This document shows, piece after piece, positions 52,833-64,000 of a stretch of DNA of 64,000 nucleotides (positions within the stretch are counted from its first letter, which is position 1; each line of letters begins with the position of its first letter). The translations under genes and the position numbers were made by a program. The stretch is from Meandrina meandrites (Eukaryota > Cnidaria > Anthozoa > Scleractinia > Meandrinidae): positions 5,014,001 through 5,078,000 of the forward strand of contig OY855916.1 of the NCBI GenBank assembly GCA_963693305.1, written 5' to 3'. Below the pieces are notes generated by a model. It saw nothing but the letters and a program-made list of their open reading frames with translations, did no database searches and was not told the origin of the DNA.

Positions 52833-55334
52833 CGGTGGCCCATATCTGCCACGGCAAAACTTACTTTTCCACGGCAAAACTTACTTTTCCACGGCAAAAC
52901 TTACTTTCTCACGGCAAAACTTACTTTCTCACGGCAAAACTTACTATTCCACGGCAAAACTTACTTTTCCACGGCAAAACTTACTTTCTCACGGCAAAAC
53001 TTACTTTCTCACGGCAAAACTTACTTTCTCACGGCAAAACTTACTTTCTCACGGTAAAACTTACTTCCGGCTTCCAGTCTCTCTGTGTCTACAGCTCCCC
53101 GCCATTAAAGATCCGGGAATTTTTCATCGCACTCCGATCCAACATAGCGGAAGAGGAATATTTCGTGTAAGTATGACGGATTTGATTTTACACTTGCTAA
53201 TTGTGCTGAGTCTATTCTGTCAGGACGCAGACATAAACTGAACACAGGACGTCTAGCCATCAAAGAGCTGAAAGAAAACCCAAAAATTAATATCAAAAAG
53301 GCAGACAAGGGCACATCCACTGTCATTATGAATAAAAAAAGACAAAATACACGAGGGGCAAATGCAACTACCGGTAAATGTTAGAGAAAACTACAAAGCC
53401 CTTTCATCACCAATGGTGTCCGAAACTTATCATAGAGTCACGCAACTCATAAAAGCACTGCACCATGACAACCATATTGATACAATGACAGAGAAATGGC
53501 TTTTACTCACGCAAAACCAGCCACGAATTCCGATTTTCTACACTCTTACAAAGATTCACAAACCAAATCCAGTTGGAAGACCAATCATTTCGGGCTGTGA
53601 AGGCCCTACAGAACGAATATCATCTTTTCTAGATTATCTCCTTCAGCCTATAGCCAAAGCACAAAAATCGTATCTTGAAGATACAAGAGATTTCATTAAC
53701 TTCATGGAAAAACCGAAGGTCGAGAAAAATGCAGTCCTAGTCTTCATGGATGTGACAAGCTTATATACCAACATTCCGCAGGAGGAAGGGATAGCCACTG
53801 TATGCAATGCATACGAAACATTCCACAAAAACAGTTCTCCCATACCAACCCATTACATTAGAGAAATGCTTGACCTCATCCTGAAGGAAAACTCTTTCAA
53901 ATTCAATGGGAAACACTACTTACAGACTCATGGCACTGCTATGGGGACACGAGTTGCGGTAGCATTTGCCAATATTTTCATGAGCGTAATAGAGACAGAA
54001 ATCATTCTCCATAGCTCTAACAAACCACTAGTCTGGAAAAGATATATTGATGATATATTTTCCCTATCGAATATATATAGACATAGGCTTGTTCTTAGAA
54101 CTAGCTAACAATTACCATCCGACCTTAAAATTTACGGCTGAGATTTCAGACAGAGAACTTTTCTGGATACATATGTTTACAAGGGCGAAAGATTCAAGAG
54201 AGAATATATTCTTGACGTGCGCACGCATTTCAAAACCGACAGAAACATTCCAATACACAGAATTCACCTCCTGCCACCCTGCAGGAGTCTGGAAGGGCTT
54301 CATTTAAGGCGAAGCCTTAAGACTTCTCAGAACTAATTCTTCAGAGAGAACTTTTGAAGAAAACATTAGACAATTCAAACGAAGATTGCGAGCGAGGGGT
54401 TATCCAGATAACCTTTCGGAGAGGATTCTGTCAGGAGTTAAAGTTAGCGAAAGAATGTCGGCTCTACAAAATAAACAAAAGACGCACAACAGAATTCTAC
54501 CTTTCGTAACAGAATATCGCCCTTCTGTGCCTAATCTTAAGAACATTCTACTGAAAAAGTGGCACCTAATAGAGAATCAACCGGTGCTCAAAGAAATATT
54601 CAAAGACCCTCCCATCCTTTCGTACAGAAAAGGGAGGTCGTTAAAAGATATACTCGTTAGAGCAAAAATCTGAAGGTCGTCAATAACAAACTCGACCAAT
54701 GGGAGTCGTGTTTGACCTGTCTTTTTATTTCACATCAAGCCGGAAATACAATCAGGACCATCTAACACATTTCGAACTTCGTCAGTTATGGCATCAATGT
54801 CATATTCAAGATTTCTTCTCGATAATCCATACATCCTCAGTCGTCTGTGTAACGTCCATTCACTTATTTCGATATTGTGGTAAGTTGCTAAAATCTAAGA
54901 TATCTTTGTATTCATAACCACGACAAAAATAGTATTTTATGAGTATTTCTTCTTCGCCTTCGTTGCCGTCGTCTTCGTTGTCACTGTAAGCTGCCACCAT
55001 CTTGATTCTGTTTACATCCTGTCCCAGTTTTGCCGTGTAAAACGTACGTTTTGCCGGGAATAGTAAGTTTAGCCATGGAAAAGTACGTTTTGCCGTGAGA
55101 AAGTAAGTTTTGCCGCGAGAAAGTAAGTTTTGCCGTGGAAAAGTAAGTTTTGCCGTGAGAAAGTAAGTTTTGCCACGAGAAAGTAAGTTTTGCCGTGGAA
55201 AAGTAAGTTTTGCCGTGAGAAAGTAAGTTTTGCCGCGAGAAAGTAAGTTTTGCCGTGGAAAAGTAAGTTTTGCCGTGAGAAAGTAAGTTTTGCCGTGGAA
55301 AAGTAAGTTTTGCCGTGGCAGATATGGGCCACCG
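52833..55334. mobile_element. 2.5-kb element with 20-mer-array inverted ends, TA target
   Basis: The left end is CGGTGGCCCATATCTGCCAC and the right end its exact inverse, with TA outside each (52831-52832 and 55335-55336). Behind each end lie tandem copies of ACGGCAAAACTTACTTTCC-type 20-mers: about eleven on the left (52850-53060) and about fifteen inverted on the right (55028-55320). Between the arrays sits a broken Penelope-like RT. The RT is probably a later insertion, not the element's own enzyme. Confidence 0.75.
53230..54675 (+). pseudogene. Penelope-like reverse transcriptase, frameshifted
   Basis: Plus-strand PLE coding relic. The upstream block is KINIKKADKGTSTVIMNKK, then a frameshift at an A-run near 53335. 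The RT body is at 53362-54108: PIFYTLTKIHKPNPVGRPII, FMDVTSLYTNIPQEEGI, HGTAMGTRVAVAFANIFM and the catalytic RYIDDIFSL near 54040. Further frameshifts follow at about 54065 and in the 54155-54237 region, and a TAA near 54305. The tail reads KPTETFQYTEFTSCHPAGVW and, at 54386-54673, ILPFVTEYRPSVPNLKN, WHLIENQPVLKEIFKDPP and GRSLKDILVRAK. No GIY-YIG nuclease is seen downstream, so it is truncated or of the nuclease-poor type. The more complete N-terminus distinguishes it from the relic at 1.4-2.6 kb. Confidence 0.85.
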
Positions 55335-56076
55335 TAGTATTGAGAGTGGCGTTACATGTAGAGTGGCGTTACATGTAGGTCTGCCAACCATCTGTCAACG
55401 GCCTTTTGTTTACATCTGACCAAGTGAAGGAATGAAGGAAGGACACAAATCGCCCTAATCCGTAACTCCCGTTTTGCATACGCAAAAACAGTCGTAAAAA
55501 CGAGAATAAATCCACGTTGCGGACAGAATACGATTTGAGTTCAAGTCGTTAAATTAATGGTTATGACACGGGTATTTAAAACAGTTTTTTTAATATCATT
55601 ATCAAAAATGCAGCTGAGAAACAAAAGGATGTTTCAGGAATTGCTCAAATACAGATTCGGATATTTGAAATTCGTTTTGATAAGAAGAAAACTAATGCAG
55701 AAAGAAATGTTTAATTTAGTTTTATCAAAAAGCTAGATAGAATGAACTCGCCAATAGACGCAACCCCAGAAGATTATTTCCTTGTAAGTGAGGCCAGGAA
55801 ACTGAAAATTGAATGGGATGAAATTGCCTTGTAGAAAACCAAATGCTCCATCGTTCGGCGTAGAGTTATTTGGTACGAACTGGTGGAGAAATGCAATTAA
55901 TACCTTTTTAACTTAGAATATAGGAAGTAACAAAAACATATAACAAAGTTGAAGATCTCTGAGGGTGTCATCGCAGAGAATTCAAAAGTTTTACTTAATT
56001 GGATGAAGAACTTTAATTTATAATCGGATTTACACTTCTCAAAATCGACCACCAGGTTCATGCTCCTCGGCATTCT

Positions 56077-56319
56077 TTGATTATACATCCTTGCCAAAAT
56101 TTGACAATGAATAACGAGCCCTTGTTAACGGGTCTGATAACCCCTGAAGAATGTCTTGCTGCGATTAAAACTTTACAATATACCAAGACCCCGGGTACAG
56201 ATGGTTTATCTGCGGAATTATATCCCTGTTTTTGGAATTATATTTCGATTAACTGCCTCAGTCATAGAGCATTAATGAGTAACTCTCTATATCTCAGAGG
56301 TATGAATTCATTTCATTGA
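56077..56319 (+). pseudogene. LINE fragment (RT N-terminus)
   Basis: The plus-strand frame includes NNEPLLTGLITPEECLAAIK, then TPGTDGLSAELYPCFWNYI, the region just before RT motif 1 in L1/Tx1-like LINEs. It is truncated on both sides. Confidence 0.7.
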
Positions 56320-57200
56320 TTCTCAAAAGAACAAAGATCCTTTACTGTTACTTCTCCCCCGGGAAATTTTGGATTACAATTTCTCTTAGATACCGGAAAA
56401 CGCATTCGAAATTACAAAATTTAAACGTTCCCGCGCTTAAAAATGTTTTGTAAAAGTATTGCTTAAAACGACAAAACGTTTCGATACGCTCCACAAAACG
56501 TTCGATATAACTACTCACTGACCCGACTTTTAACCCTTACATGGCAAAATAGACAACACGGTGAATATTTTATTTGCATTTTATAGAGGAGACTGTTAGT
56601 GCTAAGAATATTGTGTATTAGTTTTTTCGACAAAAGTAGACCTCTGAAGGTATTGTGTAACCTTAAAAAGTACTTGATCTCCCTTGCGGCGAGCGAAAGA
56701 TAAAGGAAAGGAACCCCTGGTCATTTTTTCCTCTCGCCGTTCTTTGCGCTGATTCACAACAGACTACGCAATGTACGGCTATGTGTAGCCATGTGTAGTT
56801 GTGTATAAATACGGCTATGGCCATGTGTCATGATGTACAGCTGAGTGCGGCTATCGTTACGGCTATGTGTAGCTGTGTAGCTTCTATCCATGTAAAATAA
56901 AGTTATCTATCTATGTATAGCTGTTTGGGGCCATTTATGGCTTTATTACAGGGGGACAAAACGGACTGTTCGAGACCGTGTGACGTCATGATACGCTGTT
57001 TGACCTCATCGTTTCGCACGTAGTAGCGTGAGCGAAATAGGCGGCTGTATTCGCAGGCTACAGTAATCACAGTTACTGTAATTTGTAACGGCTGTCCACG
57101 GCTTGATTCGACTGAATACGAAAAATGTTCCATAAATTACTGATTTTCTTTTTGTAACCCAGATAAATAAAGTTCACTTACCTTTTATCGTTTGAGTAAG
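56320..57200. other. No gene; scattered decayed units of the 30-bp repeat
   Basis: Around 56770-56880 and again near 57215 are isolated, diverged copies of GGCTATGTGTAGC-type words, showing that the right array once extended further inward or seeded copies here. No coding feature is supported. Confidence 0.5.
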
Positions 57201-57299
57201 GGTCCTGAAAGTGTAGGCCTAGGGCTATGTAAAGCCGTCTATACCTCCGGCTATACCTGTCTGAACCTGACATCATGCCCTCTCCCTGCTCACTTGATC

Positions 57300-60270
57300 G
57301 CAGGTTATAGCTATGTAGGGCTATGTATAGCCGCGTATTGCTGTGTAGGGCTATGTATAGCCATGTCTAGCTGTGTAGGGCTATGTATAGCCATGTCTAG
57401 CTGTGTAGGGCTATGTATAGCCATGTCTAGCTGTGTAGGGCTATCTATAGCCATGTCTAGCTGTCTAGGGCTATGTATAGCTGTGTATAGCTAGGTGGGG
57501 CTATGTATAGCCGTGTATACCTGTGTAGGGCTATGTATAGCCATGTATAGCTCTGTAGGGCTATGTATAGCCGTGTATAGCTATGTAGGGCTATGTATAG
57601 CCATGTATAGCTATGTAGGGCTATGTATAGCAATGTATAGCTGTGTAGGGCTATGTATAGCCGTGTATAGCTAGGTAGGGCATGGTATGGCCGTGTATAG
57701 CTGTGTAGGGCTATGTATGGCCGTGTATAGCTATGTAGGGCTATGTATAGCCATGTATAGCTGTGTAGGGTTATGTATAGCCGTGTATAGGTATGTAGGG
57801 CTACGTATAGCCGTGTATAGCTAGGTAGGGCTATGTATAGCCGTGTATAGCTATGTAGGGCTATGAATAGCCATGTATAGCTGGGTAGGGCTATGTATAG
57901 CCGTGTATAGCTATCTAGGGCTATGTATAGCTTTGTATAGCTGTGTAGGGCTATGTATACCCGTGTATAGCTATGTAGGGCTATGAATAGCCATGTATAG
58001 CTAGGTAGGGCTATGGATAGCCGTGTATAGCTAGATAGGGCTATTTATAGCCGTCTATAGCTAAGTAGGGCTATGTATAGCCATGTATAGCTAGGTAGGG
58101 CTATGTATAGCCATGTCTAGCTGTGTAGGGCTCTAGCTGTGTAGGGCTATGTATAGCCATGTCTAGCTGTGTAGGGCTATGTATAGCTGTGTACAGCTAG
58201 GTAGGGCTATGTATAGCCGTGTATAGCAATCTAGGGCTATGTATAGCCATGTATAGCTGTGTAGGGCTATGTATAGCCGTGTATAGCTAGGTAGGGCTAT
58301 GTATAGCCGTGTATAGCTATGTAGGGCTATGGATAGCCTTGTAAGGCTAAGTAGGGCTATGTATAGCCGTGTATAGCTAGGTAGGGCTATGAATAGCCGT
58401 GTATAGCTATGTAGGGCTATGAATAGCCTTGTATAGCTAGGTAGGGCTATTTATAGCCGTGTATAGCTATGTAAGCCCATGTATAGCCGTGTATAGCTAT
58501 GTAAGGCTATGTATAGCCATGTATAGCTAGGTAGGGCTATGTATAGCCATGTCTAGCTGTGTAGGGCTCTAGCTGTGTAGGGCTATGTATAGCCATGTCT
58601 AGCTCTGTAGGGCTATGTATAGCTGTGTATAGCTAGGTAGGGCTATGTATAGCCGTATATAACTATGTAGGGCTATGTATAGCCATGTATAGCTGTGTAG
58701 GGCTATGTACAGCCATGTATAGCTAGGTGGGGCCATGTACAGCCGTGTATAGCTAGGTAGGACTATGTATAGCCATATATAGCTGTGTAGGGCTATGTAT
58801 AGCCGTGTAAAGGTAGGTAGGGCTATGTATAGCCATGTCTAGCTGTGTAGGGCTCTAGCTGTGTAGGGCTATGTATAGCCATGTCTAGCTCTGTAGGGCT
58901 ATGTATAGCCGTGTATAGGTTGGTAGGGCTATGTACAGCCGTGTATAGCTATGTAGGGCTATGCATAGCCGTGCATAGCTGTGTAGGGCTATGTATAACC
59001 GTGTATAGCTAGGTAGGGCTATGTATAACCATGTGTTGCTAGGTAGGGCTATGTATAGCCATGTATAGCTGTGTAGGGCTATGTATAGCTGTGTAGGGCT
59101 ATGTATAGCTGTGTAGGGCTATGTACAGCCATGTATAGCTAGATAGGGCTATGTATAGCCATGTATAGCTAGTGTGGGCTATGTATAGCCGCGTATAGCT
59201 GTGTAGGGCTATGTATAGCCGTGTATAGCTATGTAGGGCTATGGATAGCCATGTATAGCTATGTATAGCCGTGTATAGGTATGTAGGGGTATGTATAGCC
59301 ATGTATAGTTGTGTAGGGCTATGTATAGCTGTGTATGGCTGTGTAGGGCTATATATAGCCGTGTATAGCTAGGTAGGGCTATGTATAGCCTTGTATAGCT
59401 AGGTTGGGCTATGTATAGCCGTGTATAGTTGTGTAGGGCTATGTATAGCCGTTTGTAGCTAGGTATGGCTATGGATAGCCATGTATAGCTGTGTAGGGCT
59501 ATGTATAGCCGTGTATCGCCAGGTAGGGCTATGTATAGCCGTGTATAGCTAGGTAGGGCTATGTATAGCCGTGTATAGCTGTGTAGGGCTATGTATAGCC
59601 ATGTGTAGCTGTGTAGGGCTATGTATAGCCGTGTATAGCTATGTAGGGCTACGTATAGCCGTATATAGCTAGGTATGGCTATGTATAGCCGTGTATAGCT
59701 AGGTAGGGCTATGTATAGCCATGTATAGCTGTGTAGGGCTATGTATAGCCGTGTTTAGGTAGGTAGGGCTATGTATAGCCGTGTATAGCTAGGTAGGGCT
59801 ATATATAGCCGTGTATAGCTTTGTAGGGCTATATATAGCCGTGTATAGCTAGGTAGGGTTATGTATAGCCGTGTATAGCTGTGTAGGGCTATGTATAGCC
59901 ATGTATAGCTAGGTAGGGCTATGTATAGCCATGTCTAGCTGTGTAGGGCTCTAGCTGTGTAGGGCTATGTATGGCCATGTCTGGCTGTGTAGGGCTATGT
60001 ATAGCTGTGTACAGCTAGGTAGGGCTATGTATAGCCGTGTATAGCTATGTAGGACTTTGTATAGCCATGTATAGCTGTGTAGGGCTATGTATAGCTGTGC
60101 ATGGCTGTGTGGGCTATGTATAGCCGTGTTTTGGTAGGTAGGGCTATTTATAGGCATGTATAGCTGTGTAGGGCTATGTATAGCTTTGTAGGGCTGTGTA
60201 GGGTTATGTATAGCCGTGTATTGCTAGGTAGGGCCGTGTATACCTATGTAGGGCTATGTATAGTCGTGTT
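57300..60270 (-). repeat. Right array of the 30-bp minisatellite (about 99 units)
   Basis: Same 30-bp unit as 46885-48300 in opposite orientation (GTGTAGGGCTATGTATAGCC plus ATGTATAGCT), about twice as long. A variant unit containing GGGCTCTAGCTGTGTAGGGC recurs at about 58130, 58560, 58850 and 59945, which marks larger duplicated blocks within the array. Confidence 0.95.
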
Positions 60271-60420
60271 GGGGTATGTATCCCCTCTATTAATATACCT
60301 ATATAGGATTTAGTCAAACCACTATATGATGACTACACTACGTACTTATCCCTAAACCGACGACTAAACCGCTGACCGTGGAGCCTGTGGTCTCTGGAAA
60401 CGAGATTGCAGTGCAAGAAG

Positions 60421-61785
60421 AATGTGTAACTGAATATCACGACGTCCTGCCGAAATAGGGGGGTTCCCCCACTTCCTTATATGGAAGAGGTAACCCTGGA
60501 TCGAGCAACTGAAGACTGATCGAACTGACAAGGTATATGTTTCAGAAATACGTTTAAATCACAACTTTATTTAGGAAATGTACAGTAAATTGGTCGCTCT
60601 TAAAGTTAACGCAATGATTTCATGGGTCCATCTTTAGTAAGGTAAAAGTCACAAAGGAATTTCTCCAGACTTCCGTTTTCGTTACACACCAGGTTACCAG
60701 TATGTTGCTATGGTGAAAACGTCACGCTACACACAATCAGTTCGGAGGGTAAACTTCCTCAGTTCACTCACACTTTCTCAACATTTATTTATTTGTCTGC
60801 CACGCCAAAGTAGTGAAAAGCAAAGTCTCTTCGACCAATATATAATGAGGGCATAGCCGTAGCTAGCAATACTAGTCGTCTAGATTTTAACCCAAAATTA
60901 AAAACAATAATACTTTTAGTTGGGAAAATAAAAACCCAATTGAATGAGATTGACGTTTCTGAAGAAATATCTTATGAAAATCCCGAAAATAATTATTGTT
61001 GCAGCGCTTCTTCTAGGTTTCAATTTTTTTTTTTTTTTTTTGGGGGGGGGGGGGGGGGTGGGGGATATGTCCCCAGACTCCCTAGAGGCTCGCGCCTTCG
61101 GCGATCGGAACGGCTTGCCTCGTCTATGCCAAAAGCCCGGCTACGGTCCTGGAGGGTCCTGAAGAGAGGAGGGGTGGGGGTATAAATCCCATTTCCCAGC
61201 GTATTTTTTTGCGCCAAACCCAGTCCCATTATTATTCGTAATTCCCAATCCCAGTGACTCGAATTACATTTTCACAGTAAAACAATTGCTAAATCTTAGC
61301 TTCCATTTTACCCCGGGACACCATAACTGGTAACTGCAGCTAGTCACGCATGAAAAACGGTATCTTTTCGGTGTTGAGCAAAAGCTTAAGCTTCGCTTAG
61401 ATCAGATTGGTGTCATTTAGGGATTGAATTCAAATTTTTCGACGAACATCCCCTTTCATGAGGGAGACCCTCTGGGCGGTGTGCGACAAATGCAGACTGT
61501 AGACTGGCAGACTTCCTAACATGTGTGTTACCATTAGAGCTAAACCATAAACAGGCTAACCGGACCGGAGTGCCAGTCTACAGCCTGCGTTTGTCGCACA
61601 CCCCCTCCGGGACATATTTATGTCGTCACTCGTCTATCACTGTTAATATCCGTAAGTCGTAATTCTTTGTGTAAGCATTATGGAATAAGGGCTTAAAAAA
61701 GACTTCGAGTTCGTCTCTGGAACAAAGGGCACTAAACAATCTTTGCCATACTGATGAGTCCTGAAGGCTAGTTTTCACTAGCGAC
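60421..61785. other. No gene recognised; long T/G homopolymer
   Basis: A run of about 18 T followed by about 17 G lies at 61025-61058. No supported gene was seen. Frames through this run are composition artefacts. Confidence 0.4.
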
Positions 61786-61965
61786 GGAGTCGGAGCCAGC
61801 CGTAAAGGTAATGGTGAAATTAACGGCTGGGGGTAGCCCTGTGATGGACTAGCATCCCATTCAGGGAAAAGTAGAAAAACTCTTAGTCGCTAAATGCGAC
61901 GGAAACCCAGATAAGCCCCGGCGGTATGAGCCACTTGGCTCGACGTAGACTCTTAAAATTACTCT
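61786..61965 (+). repeat. 3' half of a tRNA-derived SINE
   Basis: CCTGTGATGGACTAGCATCC, then CATTCAGGG, TAGTCGCTAAATGCGACGGA and GATAAGCCCCGGC are words I recall from the 3' body of a widespread cnidarian SINE. The pol III head is missing or decayed. Identification is from memory of the family. Confidence 0.5.
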
Positions 61966-63474
61966 GCACGTGTTTTTATTATAAATCTTGGCACATTTGT
62001 TAGCCATCCTCTCCAATTACCATTACCAAACTCTGCAAATTTTGAAGAGCATGAGCCACGACGGCTGATATTTTGTATTTCTATTTGGACTTGAACGGTG
62101 CCTTTAAACTAACTGGATAATTGTGAAATTCGTAAGTAAACTTTACATTCATTTTTACGATTATTTTGCAGTCTGCAAAATAGGAGTTTAGTAGATGAGC
62201 GCAATTCACTCGCTCGGTCAATCCTTCGGTCGGTCCTTCTTTCCTTCCTTGGGTCGTAGACTTTTCTTTGTAATTCCGCTGACCAATGGATAACTGGACT
62301 TGATGAGGATGAAATTAAATGTCGGTAAATGTGAAACAGTGAAATAATGATGGGATAGTTTTCAGCTATGTCAAGAACATGGGGTACGAACATTTTCTTA
62401 TTTGAATTGTTTCAAAGCGTTCCCCTGAAAGCATATGGCGTCCTTGTTGCGTAATGAACGCGGGCTCAAAGCAAGCGTGGGTTTTATAACATGACGCATG
62501 CAATACAAAAATATTGAGAAAAATAACAAATGGGAAGCACTTACAAGCTTCTTGGGGAAAAAAAGAAAGGAAGAAAAAACCGTTGGAGGGAGAATAAAAA
62601 AAGATCGTGTGCGTGCCCGCCCGTGTGTTGAACTCTCGCCCCCCCTGCTTTCTAATACAGTAAGCCAACGCATTGAGCTAATTTAACATATAGGTCCACA
62701 ATGCGTACATGTGTCTAGAGCGTTGTGCATTAGTCTGGGCAGCGATTTGAGTGTAATTTTAAGAGGTTTTCAGAAGAGATAGAAGAAGGAAAATTATTTT
62801 TTGGAACACCACCAAAATATTTTCATCTTTTCAGCTTATACTGCTGCTCAATACATGTACTTCATTATGCAAAATAGTCGTTGTCTCAAAGAGACCTTTC
62901 ATTAACAAGTCGTTTCCCTCGGCATTGCTTCACCTCCGTATTATTGCCACAGGTGCGGGGCCTTTGTTTCTCCGTCAACTGGGTACCGTTCGCGTTAAGT
63001 ACTGACAAGGATCTGGAGTTTTCTTGTTTATTGCTCGTTGTTTAAATCATACAATACAAGCACGACCAACTACGCAAAATATAATAACAGGTGAATCAGT
63101 TTTACACCAGTTAAAACAACCAAATTATCTTGTAACGCTGATCGTAAGAAAGAAAATGGCTTGACACCTAAAATTTCTGTTTAAGCTATAGCTAGGATAT
63201 TAGATAAATAATAACTTTACTAACATAATAAACGCCTAACAATAAAACTTAACAAAAGGAAACAAGACAGTTAAAATGTACTGATCATTGCTAACCTAAA
63301 TCCAATATATTTACAATCTTAAACCTATTTACATAATCAGAATCAGTTCTACGCTTATGGAGAACTCTGTTATAAAACGAGACCGTCATTATAAAGGGCT
63401 TCCCATAACAAACAGTGGCTTTGAAATAATGGTGTTAGTTACACTAACTTCGCATTTCACAGCTAACACTATAA
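61966..63474. other. No gene recognised
   Basis: AT-rich sequence with short fortuitous frames. A weak pol III A-box-like word on the minus strand near 62680 was not accepted as a tRNA or SINE. Confidence 0.35.
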
Positions 63475-63844
63475 AGAGGGTCGTACAGGGGGGTCTCTGG
63501 CACGATTCACGGACGAAAAAAATAACGAATCACGGATCACGGATATTGAAATTTCATTTTCCCGAATCACGAAAATAAGTAGTCCTTTATCCTGTTCTTA
63601 CTCTACAAAGAGTGTTACGATAATTATACGGAGGTCACATTTGAGGTCTCGCGTCTCAAAATCACGCAAAATAAAGTCAATAAAGTGGTGAAATCACGAA
63701 TATCGGTTATTAATTCAAGCTCTTCACGTGTCACGCAAAACCTTCCAGTCACGGGTCACGAAGAATAGATTTATTAAATTCACGTTTCACGGAAAATAAA
63801 ATCAGCTAATCACGCGTCACGAGAATACCCCTGTACGACCCTCT
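63475..63844. mobile_element. 370-bp MITE with GAGGGTCGTACAGGGG ends and TCACG-rich interior
   Basis: AGAGGGTCGTACAGGGG at the left is inverted as CCCCTGTACGACCCTCT at the right. ATAA adjoins both ends and may be the target duplication. The interior contains some seventeen TCACG/CACG words, often in pairs such as TCACGGATCACGG. No coding capacity. Confidence 0.75.
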
Positions 63845-64000
63845 ATAAAACAACATGACCATGGAAAGTTGATCAAGAGCAGACGTAAGTTTCGAAAAAA
63901 CAATACAATGATTAAAACAGGAAATATTGCAGAGGAAAGTTATTCTACTATGGTGGGGTATTTTCCATTTGCGGAAGAAGCGATAAGTTCCTACCCTCAA

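Larger units (their letters stand above)
46378..60420. mobile_element. 14-kb foldback structure with 30-bp-array inverted ends
   Basis: The outer unique parts are inverted copies: left 46386-46520 (CCACAGGCTCCACGGTCAGC, AACCACTATATGAT as complement, GGGGATACATAGCCCAACAC) and right 60265-60410. Behind each lies an array of the same 30-bp repeat in opposite orientation (46885-48300 and 57300-60270). The enclosed 9 kb contains a hAT relic, a small membrane-protein frame, two smaller elements with tandem-repeat inverted ends, a PLE and a LINE scrap. The plan resembles Foldback/Galileo-type transposons, whose long inverted ends are made of tandem repeats. I found no convincing target duplication and no transposase of that type, so it could also be an inverted segmental duplication of a minisatellite. 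Confidence 0.6.

Noticed and set aside
53167..53223. A 57-bp GTAAGT...CAG intron at the start of the PLE, as some Penelope elements keep introns
   Set aside because: Neither joined frame runs on into the RT without a stop; the splice pair is probably chance.
52823..53241. Frames through the 20-mer array (GKTYFLTAKLTF-type repeats) as a repeat protein
   Set aside because: Translation of tandem non-coding repeats; the same occurs on the opposite array in inverse orientation.
62630..62690. Minus-strand tRNA or SINE head near 62680
   Set aside because: An A-box-like TTAGCTCAATGCG is present but the B box is degenerate and no cloverleaf forms.
1..64000. CRISPR arrays, bacterial operons or ribosome binding sites
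   Set aside because: The tandem arrays are contiguous minisatellites without unique spacers, and the genes have introns and eukaryotic start contexts.

Overview
The window looks like nuclear DNA of an animal, most likely an anthozoan cnidarian of the stony-coral type. The case rests on AT-rich intergenic DNA, GT-AG introns, Penelope-like retroelement (PLE) remnants, LINE remnants, a tRNA-derived SINE, many short foldback/MITE repeats, and one glycosyltransferase exon of a kind I recall as common in corals. The species assignment is inference. Host genes are few and split by introns, and most of the 64 kb is nested mobile DNA.

Layout. 0-11.1 kb: a broken PLE arranged head-to-head with an inverted copy of part of itself, a 1-kb MITE inserted in that copy (9-bp target duplication), a TTAA-flanked MITE, a solo LTR (5-bp duplication), a tRNA-type SINE, three phase-compatible minus-strand exons of an unidentified gene (7.0-8.9 kb) and two more foldback elements. 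11.14-21.87 kb: a 10.7-kb near-perfect palindrome, the outstanding object here. 21.9-34.5 kb: LINE remnants, mostly silent DNA, then three minus-strand exons of a GT4 glycosyltransferase gene. 34.5-46.4 kb: silent DNA and a 5.3-kb composite element whose ends and interior carry clusters of ATCGAT. 46.4-60.4 kb: a giant foldback structure whose inverted ends are arrays of a 30-bp repeat. It encloses two further elements whose inverted ends are arrays of other short repeats (CGAGTT-type hexamers and a 20-mer). 60.4-64 kb: silent DNA, a SINE tail and a MITE rich in TCACG.

The palindromic element (11143-21865) is flanked by a TTTAC direct repeat. Each end is itself a 166-nt hairpin with a 20-nt loop and the same 2-nt bulge. 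Each 5.3-kb arm encodes a 130-aa F-box-like Cys-rich protein, a 906/952-aa protein with an acidic repeat tract, a coiled coil and a possible rolling-circle-replication-initiator-like core, a 96-aa protein, and a protein that joins a helix-turn-helix, a coiled coil and a membrane segment. The last is intact only in the right arm. The centre is a 70-bp spacer made of two 32-bp direct repeats. I recognise no DDE transposase, integrase, polymerase or capsid. Compact convergent genes, hairpin ends and palindromic layout suggest a virus-like or replicative transposon, perhaps integrated as a dimeric replication form. The architecture is read directly from the sequence; the replication model is inference.
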